A stretch of 50,173 nt of DNA from Flavobacteriaceae bacterium (GCA_022425945.1 JAKMEK010000096.1:1-50173), one strand, 5' to 3'. Shown: positions 1 to 9,232, numbered from the stretch's first letter. The notes: generated from the letters alone by a model not told the origin. Numbers and translations: made by a program.

Positions 1-780
1 ACACACTTTCCTTTTTTACACGGCATAGATGCACCGATGTACTATGTGGCTTTGATGACTTTTATCTTGATTTTCTCTTCAGTAACCATGGTAATGGCCG
101 TTGATGCGGGACATCACATGAACAAAGCTAAAGTGACCTTTTATATGTTACTCACCATCATTGGTGGTGCTATCTTCGTAGGTTCACAAGCATGGGAATG
201 GAAAAACTTTATTAAAGGAGAATACGGTGCGCTAGAAACACGTGGTGGTCAAATCCTCCAATTTGTTGATGGAGATACGGGAAAACGCGTAGCTCTAGAA
301 GCTTTCGCCGCCTCCATTGCTGGTGATAGAACAACACATGAAAGTAGTAATGGTATCTGGTTTGTAGGAGAATCTTCTTTACCAACCTACTCTTTAGAAG
401 AGGTTAAAGCTGGTTTTGCAGCCAACGAAAACTTGGTTATAAGAGGGGAAAAGTTAAATGACAAAGGCCAAAAAATTGTTCTTTCTAGAGAAGCATCTTT
501 GGTAAAAATAAATGATGCAGTTGATGTAGTTGAAGGAGCAAATTTGATCCATAATGAATATGGTAATCGTTTGTTCGCTGACTTCTTCTTCTTTATCACT
601 GGTTTCCACGGTTTCCACGTATTTTCCGGAGTGGTCATCAATATTATTATTTTCTTCAACGTTATTCGAGGTACCTACGAAGAAAGAGGTCACTATGAAA
701 TGGTTGAAAAAGTGGGGCTATATTGGCACTTTGTCGATTTAGTTTGGGTATTTGTATTCACCTTTTTCTATTTGGTATAA
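1..780 (+). CDS. Cytochrome c oxidase subunit III, 5' truncated by window edge
   Basis: The reading frame is open from base 1; the first ATG, at 37, is internal, so the true start lies upstream of the window. The visible 259 residues hold two membrane helices, then a polar extracytoplasmic insertion of about 100 residues, then two more helices with the motifs FHGFHVFSG and YWHFVDLVW that mark the C-terminal half of heme-copper oxidase subunit III. The protein would sit in the inner membrane as part of a terminal oxidase reducing O2. The next gene is a subunit IV and SCO and DUF420 genes follow, which supports a caa3-type oxidase. The frame ends at a TAA 18 bp before the next start, so the genes are surely cotranscribed. 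Confidence 0.95.
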   Translation, partial: THFPFLHGIDAPMYYVALMTFILIFSSVTMVMAVDAGHHMNKAKVTFYMLLTIIGGAIFVGSQAWEWKNFIKGEYGALETRGGQILQFVDGDTGKRVALEAFAASIAGDRTTHESSNGIWFVGESSLPTYSLEEVKAGFAANENLVIRGEKLNDKGQKIVLSREASLVKINDAVDVVEGANLIHNEYGNRLFADFFFFITGFHGFHVFSGVVINIIIFFNVIRGTYEERGHYEMVEKVGLYWHFVDLVWVFVFTFFYLV

Positions 781-798
781 CAATAAATTACAGCACAC

Positions 799-1182
799 AT
801 GGCACACGCAGAACAAAAATTAGCCATTTTTAGAGGACTTTTAAAATTCAAATCCAACGTACAAAAGATTTGGGGGGTCCTTATATTTTTATCGATCGTA
901 ACAACAGTAGAAGTTGCTTTAGGGATTGTTAAACCCGAAAGCCTCATGGAAATGTTCTTGGGGATGAAAATCTTGAACTGGATCTTCATTATTTTAACCA
1001 TCGTTAAAGCCTATTACATTGCTTGGGACTTTATGCACATTCGCGATGAGAAAGGATCTTTCAAGGGTTCAATTGTACTTCCGTTAGTGATTTTAATTCC
1101 TTATCTAGCCTTTATTCTTTTGGTTGAAGCGGATTACATATTTGAAGTGATGAATGCAGGCTTTGTGAGCTGGAACTTTTAA
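799..1182 (+). CDS. Cytochrome c oxidase subunit IV (prokaryotic COX4 family)
   Basis: A 127-residue protein with three predicted membrane helices (around residues 27-47, 55-76 and 92-112) and short charged loops. Size, topology and position directly after subunit III match the small bacterial subunit IV of caa3/bo3-type oxidases, which is not catalytic and is thought to stabilise the complex. The ATG at 799 lies 18 bp after the subunit III stop. Only 3 bp separate its stop from the next gene. Confidence 0.85.
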   Translation: MAHAEQKLAIFRGLLKFKSNVQKIWGVLIFLSIVTTVEVALGIVKPESLMEMFLGMKILNWIFIILTIVKAYYIAWDFMHIRDEKGSFKGSIVLPLVILIPYLAFILLVEADYIFEVMNAGFVSWNF

Positions 1183-1185
1183 TTC

Positions 1186-1857
1186 ATGTCAACGAGCAAA
1201 GAAGCGTTTAAAAAATTTTTGGTTTTGGGAATCTTGTTTGTGTTTCCCTTAGTTATTTATTTATTTTTTGCCTCTGGAGTTAACAACTTTGCTCATCTTC
1301 CAATTTTAACAGAAGAAGTGAATGACATTACTGAATGGCCTAGCCTGAAGGGAGAACGTCATCAGTTTGATGGAAACATTTCCATTGTAGGTTTTTGGGG
1401 TAATGACCTCAAACTACGCAAAGGAGATGCTTTCAATCTCAATCAAAAAATTTACAAGCGTTTTTATCAGTTTGACGATTTTCAGTTTGTGATGGTTGTA
1501 GAAAAAGGCCAGGAAGAAGCAATCGAACAAATTCTAGTCGAATTACAAGCTGGTGCAGCCACCGACCTTAGTAAGTGGAAATTTATCTTTGGTTCCAACG
1601 ATGAAATTCAAGTCCTTTTTGACAGTTTCCAAACCGATGTCAAATTAAACGATAAGAAAAGTACATCTACCGTGTTTATAGTAGATCGAGTAAAAAAGCT
1701 GCGCGGAAGGGATGACGATGAAGAAGTGGGAACACTCTATGGATATAATACTAGTTCTGTTGCGGAGTTAAACAAAAAAATGACAGACGATGTCAAGGTT
1801 ATTTTGGCTGAATACCGTTTGGCGCTAAAAAAGAACAATAGTAATCGTTCAAAATAA
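1186..1857 (+). CDS. Membrane-anchored SCO-like protein without cysteines, function unknown
   Basis: A 223-residue protein with one N-terminal membrane helix (residues about 11-31) and a globular, presumably periplasmic domain. I do not recognise a named family. By eye its second half parallels the SCO protein encoded next: a strand-W-K-F segment, a TVFIVD strand where SCO has YFALID, an acidic R-x-DDDEE loop, then a tyrosine-glycine turn and a C-terminal helix. It contains no cysteine at all, so it cannot be a redox or copper SCO of the usual kind. Position between oxidase subunits and SCO suggests a role in oxidase assembly; that role is inference. Confidence 0.75.
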   Translation: MSTSKEAFKKFLVLGILFVFPLVIYLFFASGVNNFAHLPILTEEVNDITEWPSLKGERHQFDGNISIVGFWGNDLKLRKGDAFNLNQKIYKRFYQFDDFQFVMVVEKGQEEAIEQILVELQAGAATDLSKWKFIFGSNDEIQVLFDSFQTDVKLNDKKSTSTVFIVDRVKKLRGRDDDEEVGTLYGYNTSSVAELNKKMTDDVKVILAEYRLALKKNNSNRSK

Positions 1858-1902
1858 GCACACCAAGTTTCCCATCGATTCCAAATTCATTAATTTTACA
1901 GC

Positions 1903-2607
1903 ATGAAAAAGAATACCTCCATTGGTTTAGTTGCTGTCTTACTGATTTTTGGTTATTTATTTATTCCAAAAATAATCAAACGCTTATCGGAGGATCAAAC
2001 GATCACCAGTAATCGTTCGGTAAAGCCGGGGCATACAGCATTGGATTTTATCCGTCTCAATGGTGAGCCAAAGAAGGTTCCAGATTTTCTGATGTTAAAT
2101 CAAGACAGCTTGTACATTTCCAACGAGGACTACCTTGGAAAGGTATATGTTGTAGAATTCTTTTTTAGCCGTTGTCCTTCTATTTGTCCCATCATGAATA
2201 AAAACATGAAGATTCTTTATGATCAATTTGGGGACCGTCCAGATTTTGGGATAGCTTCTTTTACGATAGACCCTGATCACGATACACCGTCTACCTTAAA
2301 AAAGTATGCAGAAGGCTTTGTAGATAAATCGTCGAGTTGGCAATTTTTGACCGCAAAAAAAGAAACGATCCACGCCCTAGCTAATACAGGCTTCAATATA
2401 TTTGCCTCGATTAATCCTGCTGTTGCAGGAGGTTTTGAACATCAAGGTTACTTTGCTTTGATCGACAAAAACGGTTATATTCGTTCAAGACAAGATGATT
2501 TTGGTAACCCAATTGTCTATTATATGGGGATTGACCAAGAAGATGAAGAAGAACAAGGTGTTGATCAGTTATTGGTCGACGTTGAGAAATTAATCAATGA
2601 AAATTAA
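1903..2607 (+). CDS. SCO1/SenC family copper chaperone
   Basis: A 234-residue protein with an N-terminal membrane anchor (residues about 7-22) and a thioredoxin-like domain carrying the SCO metal-binding pair C91-x3-C95 in the motif CPSIC, preceded by the FFFSRC strand. A histidine in FEHQGYFALID, near residue 182, fits the third copper ligand. SCO proteins deliver copper to, or reduce, the CuA site of cytochrome oxidase subunit II in the periplasm. The position after subunits III and IV and 3 bp before a DUF420 gene matches that role. Confidence 0.95.
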   Translation: MKKNTSIGLVAVLLIFGYLFIPKIIKRLSEDQTITSNRSVKPGHTALDFIRLNGEPKKVPDFLMLNQDSLYISNEDYLGKVYVVEFFFSRCPSICPIMNKNMKILYDQFGDRPDFGIASFTIDPDHDTPSTLKKYAEGFVDKSSSWQFLTAKKETIHALANTGFNIFASINPAVAGGFEHQGYFALIDKNGYIRSRQDDFGNPIVYYMGIDQEDEEEQGVDQLLVDVEKLINEN

Positions 2608-2610
2608 GTT

Positions 2611-3147
2611 ATGCAAAACACTCCCTTAAACAATAATGGTCTTAAGTACAAGAAATTGATCATAGCCGTATCAGTTTTAATTCCACTTGTAGTAGCAATT
2701 TTATTTCGTATTCGTCTAGAGGGTGTGCAACCGCTAACCTTTTTGCCTCCAATTTATGCAGCGATAAACGGATACACTACGATCATTCTATTAATTGCGC
2801 TTTGGGCCATAAAGAATAGAAAAATAACCCTTCATGAGCAACTGATGAAAACAGCCATTGGTTTGTCATTAGCTTTCTTGGTAATGTATGTTGCTTACCA
2901 TTTAACGTCTGAACCTACACCGTTTGGGGGCGAAGGATGGGTTAAAACGGTATATTATGTTATTTTGATTTCACACATTCTTTTGTCAATATCAATCATT
3001 CCCTTGGTACTAATTTCTTATGTTAGAGCCATTTCTCAGCAATTTACTTCACATAGAAAAATAGCGAGAATCACCTTCCCAATATGGTTGTATATAACCA
3101 TTACGGGTGTAGTGATTTATTTAATGATTTCTCCTTATTACGCCTAA
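2611..3147 (+). CDS. DUF420 (CtaM-like) oxidase assembly membrane protein
   Basis: A 178-residue protein with about five hydrophobic helices and the histidine-containing segments TLHEQLM, YVAYHLTSE and LISHILLS spread over three of them, the usual look of the DUF420 family. Members such as CtaM of Gram-positive bacteria are needed to make active aa3/caa3 oxidases. It starts 3 bp after the SCO stop, and the next gene begins at the base after its own stop, so the three are translated together. The family assignment is from pattern recognition rather than a database search. Confidence 0.85.
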   Translation: MQNTPLNNNGLKYKKLIIAVSVLIPLVVAILFRIRLEGVQPLTFLPPIYAAINGYTTIILLIALWAIKNRKITLHEQLMKTAIGLSLAFLVMYVAYHLTSEPTPFGGEGWVKTVYYVILISHILLSISIIPLVLISYVRAISQQFTSHRKIARITFPIWLYITITGVVIYLMISPYYA

Positions 3148-3369
3148 ATGAAAAAAAGTCTTCTTTTGTGTGTTGTGCTATTACTTTCATCTAGCTTGTT
3201 TCCCGAATCACTAGAAGCTCAGTGCTCTATGTGTCGTGCAGTACTTGAATCTGAAGAAGGACAAGCCACCGCAAAAGGGATCAATGATGGTATTGTTTAT
3301 CTTATGGCTATGCCCTATATACTTGTTGCTGGAGTTGGATTTGTTGTGTACAGAATGATGTACAAATAA
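3148..3369 (+). CDS. Small CxxC membrane protein in the oxidase operon, unknown function
   Basis: A 73-residue protein: signal peptide (residues 1-25, ending LEAQ), then at once C26-S-M-C29, a short polar stretch, and one C-terminal membrane helix (residues about 47-69). The mature N-terminus would face the periplasm with a CSMC site. This is not a heme c motif, since no histidine follows the second cysteine. Two cysteines and a methionine could bind copper, but that is inference from position after SCO and DUF420. The ATG touches the DUF420 stop codon. I know no characterised homologue. Confidence 0.8.
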   Translation: MKKSLLLCVVLLLSSSLFPESLEAQCSMCRAVLESEEGQATAKGINDGIVYLMAMPYILVAGVGFVVYRMMYK

Positions 3370-3444
3370 AAAAACACACCTAGCTGTAACATTTTACTCT
3401 TTATCTCGTCTTATGTATAAGTGTAAAAATGCCAAAACCTACCT

Positions 3445-4146
3445 ATGATTCAAATTAAAGATTTACATAAGTCCTATAAAATGGGAAGTTCATCACTTCA
3501 TGTTTTAAAAGGAATCAATTTAAACGTTGAAGAAGGTGAGCTTGTTGCCATCATGGGATCTTCTGGATCAGGAAAATCAACCCTCCTCAACATTATCGGG
3601 ATGCTTGATTTACTCGACGATGGAAGCTATGAATTGGATAAGGTTCTCATCAAAGATTTGGATGAGACAAAGGCAGCTAAGTACAGAAACAAATTCTTAG
3701 GATTTATTTTCCAATCCTTTAATTTGATCAATTATAAAACAGCCGTTGAAAATGTTTCTCTCCCTCTCTATTATCAGGGAATGAAACGTACAGAAAGACA
3801 GGAGAAAGCCCTAAAATATTTGGAAAGCGTTGGTCTATTGGATTGGGCAACTCACCTCCCCAGTGAGCTTTCTGGAGGACAAAAGCAGCGTGTAGCTATT
3901 GCACGTGCAATGGCTTCTGAACCAAAACTTTTGTTGGCAGATGAACCTACTGGGGCACTCGATACCCAGACATCCAACGAAGTGATGGATTTAATCCAAA
4001 AAATTAATCAAGAAGGGAAAACAATACTGGTTGTAACCCATGAGGAAGACATTGCTCAAATGTGTAAACGGATTATTCGTTTAAAAGATGGAGTCATTGT
4101 TGAAGATGAAAAAGTGGATCAAGTTTTAGCAGCGAAATATGTTTAA
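3445..4146 (+). CDS. MacB/LolD-type ABC transporter ATP-binding protein
   Basis: A 233-residue ABC ATPase with Walker [10 protein letters not shown] near residue 38, signature LSGGQKQR and Walker [13 protein letters not shown]. The last motif and the length are typical of the MacB/LolD branch, which powers mechanotransmission transporters moving substrates from the periplasm rather than across the inner membrane. The stop overlaps the start of the first permease by 8 bp, and the downstream genes complete a tripartite exporter. The substrate cannot be told from sequence. Confidence 0.95.
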   Translation: MIQIKDLHKSYKMGSSSLHVLKGINLNVEEGELVAIMGSSGSGKSTLLNIIGMLDLLDDGSYELDKVLIKDLDETKAAKYRNKFLGFIFQSFNLINYKTAVENVSLPLYYQGMKRTERQEKALKYLESVGLLDWATHLPSELSGGQKQRVAIARAMASEPKLLLADEPTGALDTQTSNEVMDLIQKINQEGKTILVVTHEEDIAQMCKRIIRLKDGVIVEDEKVDQVLAAKYV

Positions 4147-5368
4147 TCAAGACCGTTGGCAAGAAATTTTTGAAACCATTCGAAAGAATAAGTTACGTAC
4201 GTTTCTTTCTGGATTCACTGTTGCACTAGGCATCTTTATCTTCATTATCCTTTTTGGTTTTGGGAATGGGTTGAAAAACTCTTTCCAAGAGTTCTTTTTA
4301 GATGACGCTACCAATACAATGTTTCTTTTTGCAGGGAGAACTTCTGAGCCCTACAAAGGATTTAAAGCAAATCGACGTATTGAATTTAAAAACGATGATT
4401 TACAAGACATCAAAGACAACTTTCCTTTTTTTCTTGAATACATCACTCCCCGAATTTCACGAAGAGCCTCTGTCCGTTACAAAAATGAATTTGATAACTA
4501 CACTACGCGTGGAGTAGGACCTGCACATCAATATGCAGAGAAAACCATCATGATGAAAGGGCGTTATGTCAATGAATTAGATGTAAAAAACAAAAGTAAA
4601 CACGCTGTCATTGGACGTTTGGTGGCCCGTGATTTGTTTAAGCAAGAAGATCCAATAGGTAAATTCATTGATGTTGGTAGTAGTGTGTTTAGAGTGGTAG
4701 GTGTTTTTCAAGACGACGGAGGGGATAACGAAGAACGCTTTATCTATATCCCCTACACAACACGTCAGACATTGGAAAAAGGGAACGATAAAATTGATCA
4801 AATGATCGTGGCTTTTCGTCCTGAACTTGGACATAAAGGATCGCTAGCTTTTGAGCGCCAACTTCGAATGTTTTTAAAAGAAAAAAAGGACATCGCTCCT
4901 AAAGATCCCAATGGTATTTTTATTCGAAATGTTGCCGATAACTTAAAGCAAAATCAGCAGTTCGCTAATGTGCTACAGCTTATTGTAACTTTTGTTGGTT
5001 TGGGGACCTTAATCGCCGGTATAATCGGCATATCCAATATTATGGTTTTTGTTGTCAAAGAACGAACCAAAGAATTGGGGGTTCGCAAGGCCTTGGGCGC
5101 TACCCCAAAATCTGTCATTCAAATGATCCTTCAAGAGTCTATTTTCATCACCACTATTTCAGGGTATGTGGGGATGGCATTGGGTGTGTTTATTCTAAAA
5201 AACATTAACGAAACCCTAGAAGACTACTTTATCAAAAACCCTTACATCGATATTTCAACCGCCTTATTTGCTACATTAATTTTGATCATTTTTGGCGGGA
5301 TAGCTGGATACATTCCAGCCAAACGTGCAGCAAGCATAAAACCAATTGTAGCCCTAAGAGATGAATAG
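4139..5368 (+). CDS. MacB-like ABC transporter permease (first of tandem pair)
   Basis: A 409-residue permease with one N-terminal helix (residues about 20-42), a large periplasmic MacB_PCD-type domain and three C-terminal helices of the FtsX fold. The conserved cytoplasmic motif KERTKELGVRKALGAT follows the second helix. It shares the opening pattern W-Q-E-I-F and K-N-K-x-R-T with the next gene and is clearly its paralogue. It overlaps both the ATPase gene and the second permease by 8 bp, so translation is likely coupled. Confidence 0.93.
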   Translation: MFNQDRWQEIFETIRKNKLRTFLSGFTVALGIFIFIILFGFGNGLKNSFQEFFLDDATNTMFLFAGRTSEPYKGFKANRRIEFKNDDLQDIKDNFPFFLEYITPRISRRASVRYKNEFDNYTTRGVGPAHQYAEKTIMMKGRYVNELDVKNKSKHAVIGRLVARDLFKQEDPIGKFIDVGSSVFRVVGVFQDDGGDNEERFIYIPYTTRQTLEKGNDKIDQMIVAFRPELGHKGSLAFERQLRMFLKEKKDIAPKDPNGIFIRNVADNLKQNQQFANVLQLIVTFVGLGTLIAGIIGISNIMVFVVKERTKELGVRKALGATPKSVIQMILQESIFITTISGYVGMALGVFILKNINETLEDYFIKNPYIDISTALFATLILIIFGGIAGYIPAKRAASIKPIVALRDE

Positions 5369-6638
5369 CTTAAAAATCATATTTGATCGCGATACCTGGC
5401 AAGAGATTTTTGGTTCTATCCAAAAAAATAAGGTTCGCACCATAATTACTGTAATTGGAGTTCTATGGGGGATATTTATATACATCGCTCTTTCTGGTTC
5501 AGCAAAGGGGCTGGATAACGGCTTTGAACGAGAGTTTGAAAATATTGCCATGAATTCGATGTTTGTCTGGGCGCAAAGTACCAGCGTGCCTTATGATGGC
5601 TTCAAAACGGGACGTAATCCACAATTAAAATTGGCCGATGCGAATACACTTCGTAATAATATTCCCGAAATTCAATTTATAGCACCAAGAAACGCAAGAG
5701 GAATTTTTGATGGATCATCTGGCTCACAGATTGTTCGTGGAGCCAAATCGGGAACCTATAATATTTATGGTGATTTTCCAGAATACACCAAAATTGCGAC
5801 CAAAAAAATATTTACACCAGGACGTTTCATTAACCAGTCTGACATAGATCAAGCCCGAAAGGTATGTGTCATAGGTGAACGAACACAAAAAGAATTATTT
5901 GCCAAAGACGAAGATCCAGTCGGAAAGTTTGTGCGTATTGACAACATCTATTTTCAAGTTATCGGCGTTCATAAGTATGTTCCTGGTGGTGGATTTGAAA
6001 GTGACGGAGATGTGTTCATTCCTTTTGCCACGTTCAGAAAGTTATACAATACCGGCGAAAATGTAGAATGGTTTACCATTGCAGCCTATGATGACGCAGA
6101 TGTAGTTCAAGTGGAGAAAGACGTTAAGCAAACCCTTAAGCGAATCCATAGAGTTGATCCTAAAGATGAGCGGGCTTTCGGCTCTTTTAACCTGGGGGAA
6201 ATTTTTAATCGCATAATGGGCTTTGCTGAGGGGATGACTTTTCTCTCGCTAGTCGTTGGAATTGCCACAATCATTGCAGGGGTTATTGGTATTGGTAATA
6301 TTTTATTGATATCTGTAAAAGAACGCACCAAAGAATTGGGCGTGAGACGTGCACTTGGCGCTACTCCTTCCGAAGTTCGTATGCAAATTATATTGGAATC
6401 AGTTTTCTTAACCGTAATCGCAGGGATCTTCGGAATTATGCTGGGTGCTTTTGTCCTTGCCGGTATCAATGCTGGAACCGCCAACTTAGAAGACTTTCCT
6501 TATACTAATCCAACAGTGCCTATACCTTTTGTGCTTGGGGCTTTGGCCATCATGGTTACTCTAGGAACACTTATTGGCCTAATTCCTGCACAACGCGCAG
6601 TGAGTATCAAACCCATTGACGCATTAAGAGAAGAATAA
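5361..6638 (+). CDS. MacB-like ABC transporter permease (second of tandem pair)
   Basis: A 425-residue permease with the same architecture as its upstream paralogue: one N-terminal helix, a periplasmic domain of about 230 residues, and three C-terminal helices with KERTKELGVRRALGAT between. It starts at ATGAATAG overlapping the stop of the first permease. The two most likely form a heterodimer served by the single ATPase. The adaptor gene follows 28 bp after its stop. Confidence 0.93.
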   Translation: MNSLKIIFDRDTWQEIFGSIQKNKVRTIITVIGVLWGIFIYIALSGSAKGLDNGFEREFENIAMNSMFVWAQSTSVPYDGFKTGRNPQLKLADANTLRNNIPEIQFIAPRNARGIFDGSSGSQIVRGAKSGTYNIYGDFPEYTKIATKKIFTPGRFINQSDIDQARKVCVIGERTQKELFAKDEDPVGKFVRIDNIYFQVIGVHKYVPGGGFESDGDVFIPFATFRKLYNTGENVEWFTIAAYDDADVVQVEKDVKQTLKRIHRVDPKDERAFGSFNLGEIFNRIMGFAEGMTFLSLVVGIATIIAGVIGIGNILLISVKERTKELGVRRALGATPSEVRMQIILESVFLTVIAGIFGIMLGAFVLAGINAGTANLEDFPYTNPTVPIPFVLGALAIMVTLGTLIGLIPAQRAVSIKPIDALREE

Positions 6639-6666
6639 AAATTAAATAAAAAATAGAATCTACGTT

Positions 6667-7800
6667 ATGAACAAATTTGTCCGTTACACACTCATTTTAC
6701 TCGTTTTATTTGGCGTGCTGTTTGCTGCAGCATTTTTTATCAAATCCAATAGTAAAGCCACCATTAGCTTTGAAACAGCAACCGCCCTGATCACATCGAT
6801 CGAAAAGAAAACGGTTGCTACAGGGAAAGTAATCCCGGAAGACGAAGTAGAAGTTAAGCCTCAGGTACAAGGAATACTTCAATCTCTTTTTGTGGAGGAA
6901 GGAGACTTTGTAAAAGAAGGAGATTTATTGGCTAAGATTAAGGTTGTTGCCGATGAAGGTCAGCTTAATAGTGCCAAAGGCCGATTGGCGACCGCCAAAA
7001 TTGTCCTTAAAAATGCGGAAGTAGAATACAACCGTAACAAATCCTTGTTCGAAAAAGAAATCATTTCTCAGCAAGAATTTCAGACAGCAGATTTGACCTA
7101 CAGTCGAGCAAAGCAAGATCTGGCCAATGCACAAAGCGATTTCGAAATCATTAAATTGGGATCTGCCGGTGGTTCAGCTTCAGCGAACACCAATGTTCGA
7201 GCAACCGTAGCAGGAACAGTACTTGAGTTACCTGTGAAAGAAGGTGATCAGGTAATTGAAAGTAACTCTTTCAATGCGGGGACCACCATCGCAATTATTG
7301 CTGATCTAAATAAAATGATTTTTGAAGGAAAGGTCGATGAAGCTGAGGTGGGAAAACTATCCATTGGAATGCCCTTGAGTGTTAGTTTGGGCGCAATTCA
7401 GGACAAAGAATTCGATGCAAAATTGAAATTTATCGCCCCTAAAGGAAATGAAGAACAAGGCGCTGTTCAGTTTAAAATAGAAGGTGATGTAACCTTGGAT
7501 AGCAACTTTTTTGTAAGAGCAGGATACTCTGCAAATGCATCACTTGTTCTTGAACGCAAAGACAGTATTCTAGCTTTACCCGAAGCACTATTGCAATTCG
7601 ATAAAGACACCGAGCAAGCTTATGTAGAAATTCAATTGGAAGAGCAGAAATTTGAACGCAGAGATATTGAAATCGGGATATCCGATGGAATGAATGTAGA
7701 AATCATTTCTGGAATTACAATTGAAGATAAGATTAAAGTATGGAACAAAACCGAAGCCAAGAAACTTGGCGACGATGAAACTTCTGATGACAATGAATAA
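6667..7800 (+). CDS. Periplasmic adaptor (membrane fusion protein, HlyD/MacA family)
   Basis: A 377-residue adaptor with an N-terminal signal anchor (residues about 8-26), a split lipoyl/barrel-sandwich domain with KPQVQGILQSL and VRATVAGTVLEL, an alpha-helical hairpin between them rich in K, E, Q and A, and a beta-barrel domain toward the C-terminus. Such proteins bridge a MacB-type inner membrane transporter and a TolC-type duct. The position between permeases and a TolC-like gene supports this directly. The last residues are very acidic, ending DDNE. Confidence 0.93.
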   Translation: MNKFVRYTLILLVLFGVLFAAAFFIKSNSKATISFETATALITSIEKKTVATGKVIPEDEVEVKPQVQGILQSLFVEEGDFVKEGDLLAKIKVVADEGQLNSAKGRLATAKIVLKNAEVEYNRNKSLFEKEIISQQEFQTADLTYSRAKQDLANAQSDFEIIKLGSAGGSASANTNVRATVAGTVLELPVKEGDQVIESNSFNAGTTIAIIADLNKMIFEGKVDEAEVGKLSIGMPLSVSLGAIQDKEFDAKLKFIAPKGNEEQGAVQFKIEGDVTLDSNFFVRAGYSANASLVLERKDSILALPEALLQFDKDTEQAYVEIQLEEQKFERRDIEIGISDGMNVEIISGITIEDKIKVWNKTEAKKLGDDETSDDNE

Positions 7801-9232
7801 GCGAAAAATGAATAAAACAACCCAAAGTTTAACGATCCTACTATCGGTTTTCTCCACAATTCTTTTTGGGCAAACCAAGCAATGGACATTGGAAGAATGT
7901 GTAGAGTTGGCCTTGGAAAAGAACATTACCATTAAGCAAAATGAGTTGGATTATGCCAATGCTCAAATTGACAAACAAGCCGCTATTGCCGGATTTTTTC
8001 CTAGAGTAAATTCTAATTTAAGTCACTCGTGGAATATTGGTCTCAACCAAAATATTACTACAGGTCTTTTGGAGAATTTGACTACTCAGTTCTCTTCAGC
8101 TGGGGTAAATATGGGCGTTGATATTTACCGAGGAAAGCAAAACTTCAATCAATTGCATAGAGCAAATTTGACGCTCTTAGCAAGACAGTATCAACTGGCA
8201 GATATCAGCAATGATATTTCTTTGCTTGTTGCCAATAGTTTTTTGCAAATCATGTTTAATCGCGAAATTTTATCGGTACAGCAAGCCCAATTAACTGTGT
8301 CAAAGGCAGAGCTTGAACGAACCAACGAATTGATCTCTGCGGGTGTTTTGACAATCGGAGATGTTTTTGAATTGGAAGCCACCATTGCTACCCAAGAACA
8401 AGCCGTTGTGCAAGCCGAGAATACGTTGCGTTTGGCCAAGATCAATTTAGCTCAGTTACTCTTGATTACCGATTATGAGAACTTTGACATATCCTTTGAA
8501 GAATTAGCTATTCCTTTTTCACAGTTAATGGGGGAAAGCCCAAAGAAGATATATGAAAAAGCACTGACCATTCGTGACGATATAAAATTGGCCGTTACCA
8601 ATGTCGAAATAGCGGAAACCAATGTCGCTTTAGCCAAAGGAACTCTTCAACCTTCCTTGAGTGCATTTTACGGCTATAGTACACGTTTGTCCTATTCAGA
8701 TCGTACCGAAGGAACGGGTGAGTTTACGGATTTCCCTATTGGATTTGTTGCGAGTAATGGCAACGAGGTCTATGCTACTCGTGAAAATAGACGCGTAATT
8801 GGCCCCCTGCCTATTGCCGATCAATTGGGAATAAACGATGGGCACAATTTTGGTCTTCAATTGAATATTCCAATCTTTAATGGCCTTTCTGCCAAAAGCA
8901 ATGTAAAGCGATCTAAGGTTAATTTGGAAAGAACCAAAAACAGCTTAGCCCAACAACAACTAGATTTAGAATCTACTGTTAATCAGTCTTATAACGATGC
9001 CAAGGGAGCCTTTATTTTTTATGAAGCAGCAAAGAAAACAACCCAAGCGCGTATGGATGCGTTCAATAATGCACAGAAAAGGTATGAGGCTGGAGTGCTA
9101 AATTCATTCAACTACACTCAAATAAAGCAACGCTATGATGCAGCCGTATCTGATGAAGTTCGTGCGAAATATGATTACATCTTTAAATTAAAGGTAGTTG
9201 AGTTTTATTTTGGTGTTCCACTTACGTTTTAA
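7793..9232 (+). CDS. TolC-family outer membrane efflux protein
   Basis: About 479 residues: a signal peptide ending LFGQ, then TWTLEEC-like WTLEECVELALEKN, the usual opening of TolC-family proteins, followed by two long helical repeats and beta segments. The open frame extends back to 7721 inside the adaptor gene, but those residues are not signal-peptide-like. I chose the ATG at 7793, whose ATGAATAA overlaps the adaptor stop; an ATG at 7808 is equally possible. It is the exit duct of the tripartite exporter and the last gene of that operon. Confidence 0.92.
   Translation: MNKRKMNKTTQSLTILLSVFSTILFGQTKQWTLEECVELALEKNITIKQNELDYANAQIDKQAAIAGFFPRVNSNLSHSWNIGLNQNITTGLLENLTTQFSSAGVNMGVDIYRGKQNFNQLHRANLTLLARQYQLADISNDISLLVANSFLQIMFNREILSVQQAQLTVSKAELERTNELISAGVLTIGDVFELEATIATQEQAVVQAENTLRLAKINLAQLLLITDYENFDISFEELAIPFSQLMGESPKKIYEKALTIRDDIKLAVTNVEIAETNVALAKGTLQPSLSAFYGYSTRLSYSDRTEGTGEFTDFPIGFVASNGNEVYATRENRRVIGPLPIADQLGINDGHNFGLQLNIPIFNGLSAKSNVKRSKVNLERTKNSLAQQQLDLESTVNQSYNDAKGAFIFYEAAKKTTQARMDAFNNAQKRYEAGVLNSFNYTQIKQRYDAAVSDEVRAKYDYIFKLKVVEFYFGVPLTF

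Noticed and set aside
3224-3237. CSMC as a possible heme c site
   Set aside because: A heme c motif needs a histidine after the second cysteine; here it is arginine.
6107-6484. 125-residue open frame on the minus strand inside the second permease gene
   Set aside because: It is antisense to a well-supported permease, has low-complexity composition without domains, and no start signal or promoter.
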